A DNA stretch of 64,000 bases from Novosphingobium panipatense (lineage in GTDB: Bacteria; Pseudomonadota; Alphaproteobacteria; Sphingomonadales; Sphingomonadaceae): positions 11,439 through 75,438 of the forward strand of contig NZ_MSQB01000020.1 in NCBI RefSeq assembly GCF_002149965.1, written 5' to 3'. The translations under genes were made by a program, and so were the position numbers. Below the pieces are notes generated by a model. It was not told the DNA's origin and searched no databases. It worked only from the letters and a program-made list of their open reading frames with translations. Shown here piece after piece: positions 51,631-59,541 of this stretch. Numbering within the stretch: the stretch's first letter is position 1; each line of letters begins with the position of its first letter.

Positions 51631-52989
51631 ATGGTTGAATCCAAACGTAATCTGGCCCGCACGGGTCGGCGCGCCGGCACCGTCTCCCTGATCGCCCTGG
51701 CGCTTGTCGCAGGCCTTTCGGGCTGCAAGTCGAACAGCAAGGGACCCAAGACCCCGACCGTGGGCGAGCGCGTGCCGATCCTTTCGCGCATCGAAAGCGG
51801 CGCCAAGGTCGATCCCACGCAGGAAGCCGTCTCGGTGATCCTGCCGCCGCAGCAGTCCAACGCCGAGTGGGCGCAGGCGGGCGGAAATGCCGCCAAGTCC
51901 TACGGGCACCTTGCCCTGGCCGAAAACCCGACCCGCGTCTGGACCGCCCAGATCGCCGGTTCCACCAATCGCGCGCGCCTTGCCGCCGCGCCCGTCGTGG
52001 CCGAGGACAAGCTCTTCGTGATGGATACCGAAGGCATGGTCCATGCCTTCGACGCCAAGACCGGCGGCCAGCTCTGGACCAAGAGCTTCTCGGTTTCGGG
52101 CAACAATTCCAATTCCGTGTTCGGCGGCGGCGTCAGCTATGACGGCGGCAACCTCTACGTCACCACCGGCCTTGGCGAAGTGGCGGCGATCAAGGCGTCC
52201 GACGGCAGCCAGCTCTGGACAAAGAAGCCGGGCGGCCCGCTGCGCGGTTCTCCCACGATCGGCTTCAACGCTGTCTACGTCATGACGCAGGACAACCAGA
52301 TCTTCGCGCTGAACGCGGCGGACGGCAATGTGCTGTGGAACGAATCGGCCTCGCTGTCGCAGGCGGGCGTCTTCGGCGTGGCCGCTCCGGCAGCCGGGCA
52401 GGGCACCGTGATCGCGGGCTATTCCTCGGGCGAACTCGTGGCCTACCGCTACGAGAACGGCCGCCAGGTCTGGTCCGACGCACTGGCCCGCACCTCGATC
52501 TCGACCGAAGTGGGCAGCCTCACCGACGTCGATGCCGATCCGATCATCGACCAGGGCCGCGTCTATGCGCTCGGCCAGGGCGGGCGTATGGCCGCCTACG
52601 AACTGGTCACCGGCCAGCGCATCTGGGAACTCAACCTCGCGGGCATCTCCACGCCGATGGTCGTGGGCGACTGGGTCTTCACCCTGGACGACCACGCGGA
52701 AATCCTGGCGATCGCCCGCAGCAGCGGCAAAGTCCGCTGGCTGACCCAGCTCGCGCGCTACGAGAACGAGAAGAAGCGCAAGAACCCGATCTTCTGGGTC
52801 GGCCCGGTGCTCGCCGGGGGCAAGCTGTGGGTCGGCAATTCGCGCGGCGAAGTCGGCACCGTAGATCCGGCGACCGGCAAGCTCACGCCTTTCGTCGAAC
52901 TCGGCGATCCGGTGTCGCTGGCGCCGGTCGTGGCCAACCAGACGCTCTACATTCTCGACGATTCGGGCCGCATCACGGCCTATCGCTGA
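51631..52989 (+). CDS. bamB: outer membrane protein assembly factor BamB
   Basis: A 452-residue lipoprotein (signal ending LVAGLSGCK) with a PQQ-like beta-propeller. Blades are marked by repeated Trp motifs such as GGQLWTKSF, GSQLWTKK, GNVLWNES, GRQVWSDA and GQRIWELN. It is a subunit of the BAM complex that inserts outer membrane proteins. ATG at 51631 is preferred because GGAGA is seven bases upstream; ATG at 51625 overlapping the previous stop is too close to that site. Confidence 0.93.
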   Translation: MVESKRNLARTGRRAGTVSLIALALVAGLSGCKSNSKGPKTPTVGERVPILSRIESGAKVDPTQEAVSVILPPQQSNAEWAQAGGNAAKSYGHLALAENPTRVWTAQIAGSTNRARLAAAPVVAEDKLFVMDTEGMVHAFDAKTGGQLWTKSFSVSGNNSNSVFGGGVSYDGGNLYVTTGLGEVAAIKASDGSQLWTKKPGGPLRGSPTIGFNAVYVMTQDNQIFALNAADGNVLWNESASLSQAGVFGVAAPAAGQGTVIAGYSSGELVAYRYENGRQVWSDALARTSISTEVGSLTDVDADPIIDQGRVYALGQGGRMAAYELVTGQRIWELNLAGISTPMVVGDWVFTLDDHAEILAIARSSGKVRWLTQLARYENEKKRKNPIFWVGPVLAGGKLWVGNSRGEVGTVDPATGKLTPFVELGDPVSLAPVVANQTLYILDDSGRITAYR

Positions 52990-52994
52990 TGTTC

Positions 52995-53101
52995 CCCGTC
53001 GTCCCGGACCCGATCCGGGACCGCTGGCAGCTCCGCGCCTTGCTCGCTAGCAGGCGCCTAAAGTATGGGCAGCGGCCCCGGATCAAGTCCGGGACGACGG
53101 G
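52995..53101. repeat. GTCGTCCCGGA palindrome, copy 3 (paired arms)
   Basis: The arm CCCGTCGTCCCGGA begins at 52995 and its complement TCCGGGACGACGGG ends at 53101. Each arm is itself a palindrome (TCCCGGACCCGATCCGGGA and CCCCGGATCAAGTCCGGG), so the region is an inverted pair of the short repeat seen singly at 17670 and 45566. It lies between bamB and the next gene. Confidence 0.8.
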
Positions 53102-53151
53102 ATATTCCGGCATTTCGCACCTCTTAACCAATTTTCGCTAGTCGGAGCGGC

Positions 53152-54504
53152 ATGAGCAGCGCCCCGATTCCCGTGAAAAGCCGCCCCGCCAGCGACGTTT
53201 CGGCGGGCGTCGGCCTCTGCGGTCTCGCCGCGCTGCTGGTCTGGCTGGCGATCTGCCGCAATTGGGCCGCCATAGCCCAGGCTTTCGCGCTTCCCGGACC
53301 CCATGCCCCGATGAGCGGGCCTTATGCCGCCGTCGCCACCCTGTTCGTGACCGGCACGGCCATGGCGCTCTGGTCCGTGCTGGTCGACAAGGTCCACCGC
53401 CGCCCCTCGACCGGCATCGACTGGAACCGGCGCCGCCCCTTTGCCGAATCCCTCGACCTGTCGATCACCAAGCTCGCGGGGCTCTGGGCCACCTGGGCGC
53501 TGATCGGCGCGTTCTACTGCATCGGCCGCTGGTACTGGGACGGGCAATACCTCTTCGCCATGGAAGTGATCGGTGCGGCAGCCCTGCCGGTCTTCGTGCT
53601 TTCGGTGCCCTATGTGCTCTGGCTGGACCGCCGACTGATCGATCCGCGCGACCAGGCCTGGCACTTCGGCGCCCTGCTGATCGGCCGCGAGGCGTGGGAC
53701 GTCGAAGCCGTGAAGAAGCATGGCCGCGCCTGGACCATCAAGGCCTTCTTCGGCGCCTTCATGATCTCGATCCTGCCGGGCGGTTTCGCGCAAGTGGTGG
53801 AGGCGAACTTCGGCGCCATGATCCACGATCCGGTGCCGCTGGCCTCGACGGTGATCGCGCTGCTGTTCCTGATCGACGTGCAGATCGGCACGGTCGGCTA
53901 CATCTTCACCTTCCGCCCGCTCGATGCTCATATCCGCAGCGGCAATCCGCTGCTGGCGGGCTGGGTGGCGGCGCTGATGTGCTATCCGCCTTTCGTCTGG
54001 GGCACGATGGGCCGCGCCGACGTGCTGGGCTACGAAGTGAATACGCCGGGCTGGTCGTTCTGGCTGCAGGGGCACCCCATGCTGCTGTGGCTCTGGGCGG
54101 CGCTGCTGGTCGCGCTGACCGCGATCTACGCCTGGGCGACCTTCGCCTTCGGCCTGCGATTTTCCAACCTCACCTATCGCGGCGTGCTGACGAACGGCCC
54201 CTACCGCTTCACGCGGCACCCGGCCTACCTGTCGAAGAACCTGTTCTGGTGGTGCTCCACGCTGCCGTTCCTCGTATCCAGCCATGCCCTGACCGACATG
54301 GTGCGCAATACCGTGTTGCTCGGCGTGGTGAGCGCGATCTACTACTGGCGCGCGCGGACCGAGGAAGCGCACCTGCTGGCAGAGGATGCGAAGTACCGCG
54401 CCTACCACGCCTGGATGGCGGAAAATGCGCCGATCACGCGGGCGCTGACGAAGCTGGGCGATAGGCTGCGGCCGGGTGTGCGAGAGGCGCAGGCGGCGGA
54501 ATAG
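53152..54504 (+). CDS. ICMT-like membrane methyltransferase family protein
   Basis: A 450-residue polytopic membrane protein with about eight helices. The C-terminal region TNGPYRFTRHPAYLSKNLFW followed by EEAHLLAEDAKYRAY is the isoprenylcysteine carboxyl methyltransferase/phospholipid methyltransferase signature. The N-terminal 300 residues are an extra membrane domain not found in simple ICMT enzymes. The substrate is unknown; a lipid or small isoprenoid is likelier than a prenylated protein in a bacterium. Confidence 0.78.
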   Translation: MSSAPIPVKSRPASDVSAGVGLCGLAALLVWLAICRNWAAIAQAFALPGPHAPMSGPYAAVATLFVTGTAMALWSVLVDKVHRRPSTGIDWNRRRPFAESLDLSITKLAGLWATWALIGAFYCIGRWYWDGQYLFAMEVIGAAALPVFVLSVPYVLWLDRRLIDPRDQAWHFGALLIGREAWDVEAVKKHGRAWTIKAFFGAFMISILPGGFAQVVEANFGAMIHDPVPLASTVIALLFLIDVQIGTVGYIFTFRPLDAHIRSGNPLLAGWVAALMCYPPFVWGTMGRADVLGYEVNTPGWSFWLQGHPMLLWLWAALLVALTAIYAWATFAFGLRFSNLTYRGVLTNGPYRFTRHPAYLSKNLFWWCSTLPFLVSSHALTDMVRNTVLLGVVSAIYYWRARTEEAHLLAEDAKYRAYHAWMAENAPITRALTKLGDRLRPGVREAQAAE

Positions 54505-54574
54505 GGGGCCTTATCCACCCGCCTCCAGTGCTGGACCTGAGCTTGCCCCACTGCTCAACGTGAGTTCGCCACTC

Positions 54575-54655
54575 CCCGCTCATCCTGAGCTTGTCGAAGG
54601 ATGTGAGCCACAGCGCCTCGCCTCAGGGGGCTTCGACAAGCTCAGCCTGAGCGGG
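54575..54655. repeat. inverted repeat of the CTTCGACAAGCTCAG family
   Basis: The arm CCCGCTCATCCTGAGCTTG at 54575 pairs with CAAGCTCAGCCTGAGCGGG ending at 54655, with two mismatches. It lies between two convergent genes and can serve both as terminator. One arm of the same repeat is embedded in the methyltransferase gene at 31937. The rest of 54505-54699 shows nothing further. Confidence 0.8.
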
Positions 54656-54699
54656 AATGGGAATGAGGGCCTCACCGGAGGGAGTGAGGCCTCCCCTGT

Positions 54700-56073
54700 T
54701 CAGAAGCTCTTCAGCGCGTAGATCTTCGAAAGATCCCCGCCCCACTCGCCATTGTAGAGATCGAGCAGGCGCTGGGCCGGGACCTTGCCGGTGGCGACGA
54801 TCTCGGCCAGCGGTTCCAGATAGCCGGTCTCGTTGTCGCCGCCCGCGTTGAGGCGGGCGCGTGCGGCCAGGCCCGAACGCGAGATGTTCAGCACCTCACC
54901 CGCGATATCGCGCAGCGTGCCGCCGCCCGGAAGTGGAGCGTCCAGCGCCAGCTTGGGCACGGAATTGCGCAGCAGTTCGCGGCCTTCCATGTCCCAGTCC
55001 TTGACCAGATCCCATGCGGCGTCGAGCGCGGTCTGGTCGTAGAGCAGGCCTACCCAGAACGCGGGCAGGGCGCAGATGCGGCCCCACGGACCGCCATCGG
55101 CGCCGCGCATTTCGAGGAAGGACTTGAGGCGCACTTCGGGGAAGGCGGTGGAAAGGTGGTCCTGCCAGTCCGACAGGCGCGGCTTCTCGCCGGGGAGCAC
55201 CGAAAGCTCACCCTTCAGGAAGTCGCGGAAGGACAGGCCGGCGGCATCGATGTACTTGCCGTCGCGGAACACGAAGTACATCGGCACGTCGAGCATGTAA
55301 TCGACATAGCGCTCGTAGCCGAAGCCGTCCTCGAACACGAAAGGCAGCATGCCGGTGCGCGCGGGATCGGTGTCCGACCAGATGTGGCTGCGGTACGAGA
55401 GGTAGCCGTTGGGCTTGCCCTCGGTGAAGGGCGAGTTCGCGAAGAGTGCGGTCGCCAGCGGTTGCAGCGCCAGCGAAGTGCGGAACTTTTTCACCATGTC
55501 CGCCTCGCTCGAATAGTCGAGGTTGACCTGGATGGTGCAGGTCCGCAGCATCATGTCGAGGCCCATGGTGCCCACGCGCGGCATGTGCCGCAGCATGATC
55601 TCGTAGCGGCCCTTGGGCATGATCGGCAGGTCGGCGCGGGTCTTGTCCGGCCACATGCCAAGGCCGAGGTAGGCCTTGCCGATGTGGTCGCCGATGGTCT
55701 TCACTTGCGCGAGGTGACGGCCGGTTTCGGCGCAGGTCTGGTGCAGGTTTTCCAGCGGCGCGCCGGAAAGTTCAAGCTGGCCCGCCGGCTCCAGGCTGAC
55801 GTTGCCGTCGCTGCCCTTCAGGGCGATGACGTTGTCGCCTTCGATGATCGGCTGCCAGCCGAACTGGGTCAGCGCATTCAGCAGATCGCGGATGCCGCCT
55901 TGCTCGTCATAGGACGGGGCATGGTGATCGGCGGTGTCGTAGACGAATTTCTCGTGCTCGGTGCCTATGCGCCACGCCTCGCGCGGCTTTTCGCCCGCAG
56001 CCATCGGCGCGGCGAGTTGATCCAGGCTTTCGATCACCGGATCTTCGCGATCCGAAACCTCACGGGTGCTCAT
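54700..56073 (-). CDS. gshA: glutamate-cysteine ligase, plant/alphaproteobacterial type
   Basis: A 457-residue ligase that makes gamma-glutamylcysteine, the first step of glutathione synthesis. RIGTEHEKFVYD, SLEPAGQLELSG, MRTCTIQVNLDY-like and FLEMRGADGGPWG segments match the class shared by plants and alphaproteobacteria rather than the E. coli enzyme. The two cysteines that regulate the plant enzyme cannot be matched with certainty. It is followed on the same strand after rsmE, with 134 bases between. Confidence 0.94.
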   Translation of the reverse strand: MSTREVSDREDPVIESLDQLAAPMAAGEKPREAWRIGTEHEKFVYDTADHHAPSYDEQGGIRDLLNALTQFGWQPIIEGDNVIALKGSDGNVSLEPAGQLELSGAPLENLHQTCAETGRHLAQVKTIGDHIGKAYLGLGMWPDKTRADLPIMPKGRYEIMLRHMPRVGTMGLDMMLRTCTIQVNLDYSSEADMVKKFRTSLALQPLATALFANSPFTEGKPNGYLSYRSHIWSDTDPARTGMLPFVFEDGFGYERYVDYMLDVPMYFVFRDGKYIDAAGLSFRDFLKGELSVLPGEKPRLSDWQDHLSTAFPEVRLKSFLEMRGADGGPWGRICALPAFWVGLLYDQTALDAAWDLVKDWDMEGRELLRNSVPKLALDAPLPGGGTLRDIAGEVLNISRSGLAARARLNAGGDNETGYLEPLAEIVATGKVPAQRLLDLYNGEWGGDLSKIYALKSF

Positions 56074-56207
56074 AGGCGCGGAGGTAGAGTGCCTGAGAGC
56101 GCGATGCTAGAACTTTTTGTACCGCTCGGTTTCTTTTGCGCGAGAGGCACGGTTTTCGGGCGTTTCCGGCATGATCTTGGGGCTGGGTGCCACAGGGCTT
56201 CACACCC

Positions 56208-56951
56208 TCACCAATCGCCGGAAACGGCCATCCATAGCGCCGTGGCGCCGATGCTCGCCGTCTCCCCGCGCAGGATACGCGGGCCCAGCGTGATCGCGCG
56301 CGCCATGGGATGCGCCCGGATCAGGGCGCGTTCCTCTTCGTCGAACCCGCCCTCCGGCCCCACCAGCAGCGCTGCCGGGCCTGAATGCGCGGCGAACTGC
56401 GCGGCGGCGGTTTCACCGCCGGTCTCGTCCGCGAAGAACAGCGCGCGGCCTTCGGGCCAGTCGCGCAGGAGCGTTTCCAGCTTCACCGGCGCGGCCACCT
56501 GCGGCAGGGCGGTGCGCGCGCATTGCTCGGCGGCTTCTGTAACGATCGTGGCTGCGCGCTCGGCATTGAGCTTGTCGGCCACGCAGCGGCGGGTGATCAG
56601 CGGCTGGATCATGGCCACGCCCAATTCGGTGGCCTTTTCCAGCACGAGATCGAAGTTCGGCTTCTTGAGCAGCGCGGCGCAGAGCCAGAAATCCGGCACC
56701 GCCTCGCGCGCGCGCAGCCGTTCGCGCAAGGTGAGCACGACATCGCGCTTGCCCGCCGAGTTCACTTCGCCCGCCCATTCGCCGGTCTCGTCGTCGCAGA
56801 GGATCACCGCGTCACCCGGCGCGACTCGCATGACCTTGGACAAGTAGTGCGCCTGCCCGCCCTCGATGGTCACCTGGGCGTCCTGGACCAGGGGACCGGC
56901 GACGAAGAGGCGCGGCGCGCTGCGCGGGGGCCAGGCGGGGGTGGCGGCCAT
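56208..56951 (-). CDS. rsmE: 16S rRNA (uracil1498-N3)-methyltransferase
   Basis: A 247-residue SPOUT methyltransferase. An N-terminal PUA-like domain is followed by the knot motifs LLVGPEGGFDEEE and LGPRILRGETA. It methylates U1498 of 16S rRNA. ATG at 56951 gives normal length and has CAGGAG upstream; in-frame starts further up would run into the divergent ubiA promoter region. Confidence 0.95.
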   Translation of the reverse strand: MAATPAWPPRSAPRLFVAGPLVQDAQVTIEGGQAHYLSKVMRVAPGDAVILCDDETGEWAGEVNSAGKRDVVLTLRERLRAREAVPDFWLCAALLKKPNFDLVLEKATELGVAMIQPLITRRCVADKLNAERAATIVTEAAEQCARTALPQVAAPVKLETLLRDWPEGRALFFADETGGETAAAQFAAHSGPAALLVGPEGGFDEEERALIRAHPMARAITLGPRILRGETASIGATALWMAVSGDW

Positions 56952-57110
56952 GATACTGTCGAAACTCCTGAAATCCGGCATCTGGTAGGAAAGCATGCTT
57001 CTCGCGCGAACCGGGCGGCGGCGCAACCGGGGCGGCGGCGCCAGCGTACACATGTGTACAAATCACGTTATTTCATGACAGCCCTGCCATGTTGGAGTAC
57101 TCGTCCGGTC

Positions 57111-58025
57111 GTGAGCGACTCTCTTCTCGTCCCGGACACCGAACATCGCGGCCTCGTCTCGCTGCTACCGTCCGGTCTGCGCCCTTACGCCATGCTGGCC
57201 CGCTTCGATCGCCCGATCGGTTGGTGGCTGCTGTTCTGGCCCTGCGTCTGGGGGGTGCTGCTGGCGGGCGGGGAATCGCGCTGGGGCCTTATCCTCTGGC
57301 TGCTGCTGGGGTCGATCGCCATGCGCGGTGCGGGCTGCGTGCTGAACGACATCGTCGATGCCGACCTAGACCGCAAGGTCGCGCGCACGGCATCGCGCCC
57401 TGTCGCGAGCGGGCAAGTGAGTCCGAAGGCGGCCTGGATCTGGCTGCTGGCCCTCTGCGCGATCGGCCTCGTGGTCCTGCTGCAACTGCGCTGGCAGGCA
57501 CAGCTCACAGCGCTAGGCAGCGTCGCGCTGGTCGCCGCCTATCCCTTCATGAAGCGGATCACCTGGTGGCCGCAGGCCTGGCTGGGCATGGTCTTCACCT
57601 GGGGCGCGCTGGTCGGCTGGGTGGAGATTCGCGGAGACCAGCTCGCCGTCATGGCCGCACTCTACGCCGGATCGATCTTCTGGTGCATCGGCTACGATAC
57701 GATCTACGCATTGCAGGACCGGGAGGATGACGCCGTGGTCGGCATCCGTTCGTCCGCGCTGCGGCTCGGCAGCCATGTGCGTGGCGGCGTGGCCGGGTTC
57801 TACGTCCTCGCCCTGGCTTTCTGGGCGCTGGGATTCTGGACCCTGCGCCATGATTGGGTGGCCTTGGTGGGCCTGCTGCCCGTGGCGCTGCACCTGGGCT
57901 TCCAGGTCGTCACGCTCGATACCGAGGATGGAGAAAACGCCCTCGCCCGCTTCCGCTCGAACCGCGACCTCGGACTGGTGATGGCCCTGGCTTGCTGGGT
58001 CGTCGGTAATGCCGGGATCCTCTGA
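57111..58025 (+). CDS. ubiA: 4-hydroxybenzoate polyprenyltransferase
   Basis: A 304-residue membrane prenyltransferase of ubiquinone synthesis. The two Asp-rich motifs are NDIVDADLDRKVARTASRP near residue 82 and YALQDREDD near residue 202, and there are about eight helices. GTG at 57111, giving SDSLLVPDTEHRG at the N-terminus, fits homologues best; ATG at 57075 is an alternative without a ribosome-binding site. The long in-frame extension opposite rsmE is rejected. Confidence 0.93.
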   Translation: MSDSLLVPDTEHRGLVSLLPSGLRPYAMLARFDRPIGWWLLFWPCVWGVLLAGGESRWGLILWLLLGSIAMRGAGCVLNDIVDADLDRKVARTASRPVASGQVSPKAAWIWLLALCAIGLVVLLQLRWQAQLTALGSVALVAAYPFMKRITWWPQAWLGMVFTWGALVGWVEIRGDQLAVMAALYAGSIFWCIGYDTIYALQDREDDAVVGIRSSALRLGSHVRGGVAGFYVLALAFWALGFWTLRHDWVALVGLLPVALHLGFQVVTLDTEDGENALARFRSNRDLGLVMALACWVVGNAGIL

Positions 58026-58045
58026 TCCCGGCGCGGAGCTCGTTT

Positions 58046-58180
58046 GAAAATCCGCCGGAAGCGGATTTTAGCGGCACCGGCCCTCTCCCGCACCCGACCT
58101 CCCATAGGGTACTATCGTCGGGAGGTCGGGTGCGGGAGAGGGCCGGTGCCGCCTCAAAAATGCCCTTCAGGCATTTTTCA
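58046..58180. repeat. long-hairpin repeat, copy F
   Basis: Left hairpin AAAATCCGC/GCGGATTTT (58047-58069), core with perfect 33-bp arms at 58071-58152 and loop ATAGGGTACTATCGTC, right hairpin AAAAATGCC/GGCATTTTT (58156-58178). It separates ubiA from the convergent VOC gene. It belongs to the same subfamily as copies A and D. Confidence 0.9.
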
Positions 58181-58188
58181 AGCAAATC

Positions 58189-58558
58189 TCAATCGTAGCT
58201 GACCAGCTCGAATTCTATCCCGTCCCAGTCGAAGAAGTAAAACCGCCGCCCCGGCGCGTAGTCCGCGTGGTTGAAGGGTTGCAGCCCGGCATCGATCACG
58301 ACCCGTTCGGCGGCGTCGAGATCGTTCACCACCAGCCCGACATGATTGAGCGGCGTTCCTTTCGGGAAGCGATCGTGCGGCTTCCGGTCCGTATAGACGG
58401 CGATATAGCTGAAATCGCCGCCGACATGGATGGTCTCGCCGCCATTGATGGCAGGCGCGCCAGCGCTCGTGCCAGCCGAGCAGATCCTGCAGAAGCGTTG
58501 AACTCCGGTCGATGTCGTTGACCGTGATATTGGCGTGTTCGAGGCGGCCCTGGGCCAT
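58189..58558 (-). pseudogene. frameshifted VOC (glyoxalase-like) family gene under a soxbox
   Basis: The N-terminal part reads MAQGRLEHANITVNDIDRSS and LLGWHERW in one frame; the rest (INGGETIHVGGDFSYIAVYT, NHVGLVVNDLDAAERV, RRFYFFDWDGIEFELVSYD) reads in the next frame. The switch falls at or near GGCGCGCC, 58454-58461. Removing one base would restore a 122-residue VOC protein of normal size. The gene has a good AGGAG site and a SoxR-type promoter, so it was probably functional recently, or the frameshift is a sequencing error. Confidence 0.8.
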
Positions 58559-58610
58559 TTTTGGTATCTCCTGCTTATTACCGGTCTTCGCCGGCTTGGC
58601 ATTGATGCAA

Positions 58611-58628
58611 CCTCAAGTTAACTTGAGG
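58611..58628 (-). promoter_or_regulatory. perfect SoxR box (soxbox) and overlapping promoter
   Basis: CCTCAAGTTAACTTGAGG is an 18-bp perfect palindrome identical to the core of the E. coli soxS operator. On the minus strand it lies between TTGACC (58632-58627) and a -10-like CATCAA with a 19-base spacer, the overlong spacing typical of SoxR/MerR-activated promoters. It points at the VOC gene and could also control the divergent soxR. Confidence 0.9.
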
Positions 58629-58655
58629 TCAAGCACAAAGTGGTGAGCCCGTTTG

Positions 58656-58782
58656 AAAATGCCCGGATGGGCATTTTGAGCGGCACCGGCCCACGCCCCC
58701 ACCCACCACCCAACGGTAGTATCCTGCGGGTGGTGGGTGGGGGCGTGGGCCGGTGCCGCAAAATCCGCCAGCGGCGGATTTT
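58656..58782. repeat. long-hairpin repeat, copy G
   Basis: Left hairpin AAAATGCCC/GGGCATTTT (58656-58677), core with perfect 32-bp arms at 58680-58759, right hairpin AAAATCCGCC/GGCGGATTTT (58760-58782). The ends read CGTTTGAAAAT and ATTTTCAAAC. Its loop is the exact reverse complement of the loop of copy C, so it is the same type in the other orientation. It lies between the soxbox and the soxR start, an unusual place for a strong hairpin. Confidence 0.9.
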
Positions 58783-58815
58783 CAAACCGCATCTAGGAGG
58801 CATCCAGAGAAATCC

Positions 58816-59256
58816 GTGATCCAGGATCGCTTCATATCCATCGGCTATCTGGCGCGGCGTACCGGCGTGGCGGTTTCGGCGATCCGTTTTTACGAGGAAA
58901 AGGGCCTGCTCACCTCGCTGCGATCCAGCGGCAACCAGCGCCGCTTCCTGCGTTCCGACATTCGCCGGGTCAGCTTCGTGCTGATCGCGCAGAAACTGGG
59001 GCTGGGCCTTGCGGAGATCGAGCGCGAGCTTTCCGCCTTGCCGCAAGGGCGCACGCCGACGCTGGAGGACTGGGAACGCATCAGCGTTTCGATGCGCGAG
59101 GCGATCGACGCGAAGATCGCACTGCTGGAACTCACACGCCGCAAGCTGGACGAATGTATCGGCTGCGGCTGCCTGAGCCTGGCGAAATGCCGGCTCTACA
59201 ACTATGCGGACGAAGCCGCCGCGCAGGGGCCGGGGCCGCGCTTCGTGCTCAAGTAG
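58816..59256 (+). CDS. soxR: redox-sensitive transcriptional activator SoxR
   Basis: A 146-residue MerR-family regulator with an N-terminal helix-turn-helix (SIGYLARRTGVAVSAIRFYE), EEKGLLTSLRSSGNQRRF, and the [2Fe-2S] motif CIGCGCLSLAKC near residue 116. Oxidation of the cluster by redox-cycling compounds or superoxide switches on target promoters. The start GTG at 58816 is uncertain; AGGAGG lies farther upstream than usual. The neighbouring soxbox confirms the assignment. Confidence 0.94.
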   Translation: MIQDRFISIGYLARRTGVAVSAIRFYEEKGLLTSLRSSGNQRRFLRSDIRRVSFVLIAQKLGLGLAEIERELSALPQGRTPTLEDWERISVSMREAIDAKIALLELTRRKLDECIGCGCLSLAKCRLYNYADEAAAQGPGPRFVLK

Positions 59257-59259
59257 CGA

Positions 59260-59541
59260 TCAGATGCCGAGCGCCTTGCGCAGTTCGGCATTGATCCGCG
59301 ATTGCCAGCCCTTGCCGGTCGCGCGAAATCCCTCGACGACTTCGGGATCGAGGCGCAGCGTCACCTGCTTCTTGGGGTTTTGCGAAGGCGGGCGGCCGAT
59401 GGATTTGAGCGTTCCAGAGGCCGGGCGGACCAGCCTTTCGCCTTCGTAGACGGCGGCCTGCGCGAACACCTCCTCGGTCCATTCGACATCGTCGTCATCA
59501 GGATCAATCCAAGGTTCGGATGCGGGCTTCGTGTTCGCCAT
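59260..59541 (-). CDS. brnA: BrnA-family antitoxin
   Basis: A 93-residue protein with an acidic N-terminal half (DPDDDDVEWTEEVF) that would wrap the toxin and a C-terminal ribbon-helix-helix segment KKQVTLRLDPEVVEGFRATG. BrnA neutralises BrnT and represses the operon. Its start lies within the brnT coding region, so translation is coupled. An ATG three codons upstream is an alternative. Confidence 0.85.
   Translation of the reverse strand: MANTKPASEPWIDPDDDDVEWTEEVFAQAAVYEGERLVRPASGTLKSIGRPPSQNPKKQVTLRLDPEVVEGFRATGKGWQSRINAELRKALGI

Noticed and set aside
58611-58628. Treating the palindrome as a simple terminator
   Set aside because: It lies upstream of two divergent genes, has no U-tract, matches the SoxR operator exactly and has promoter boxes at SoxR spacing.
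15341-58782. Reading the palindromic units as a CRISPR array
   Set aside because: The copies are scattered over 54 kb, are self-complementary and have no regular spacers or cas genes nearby.
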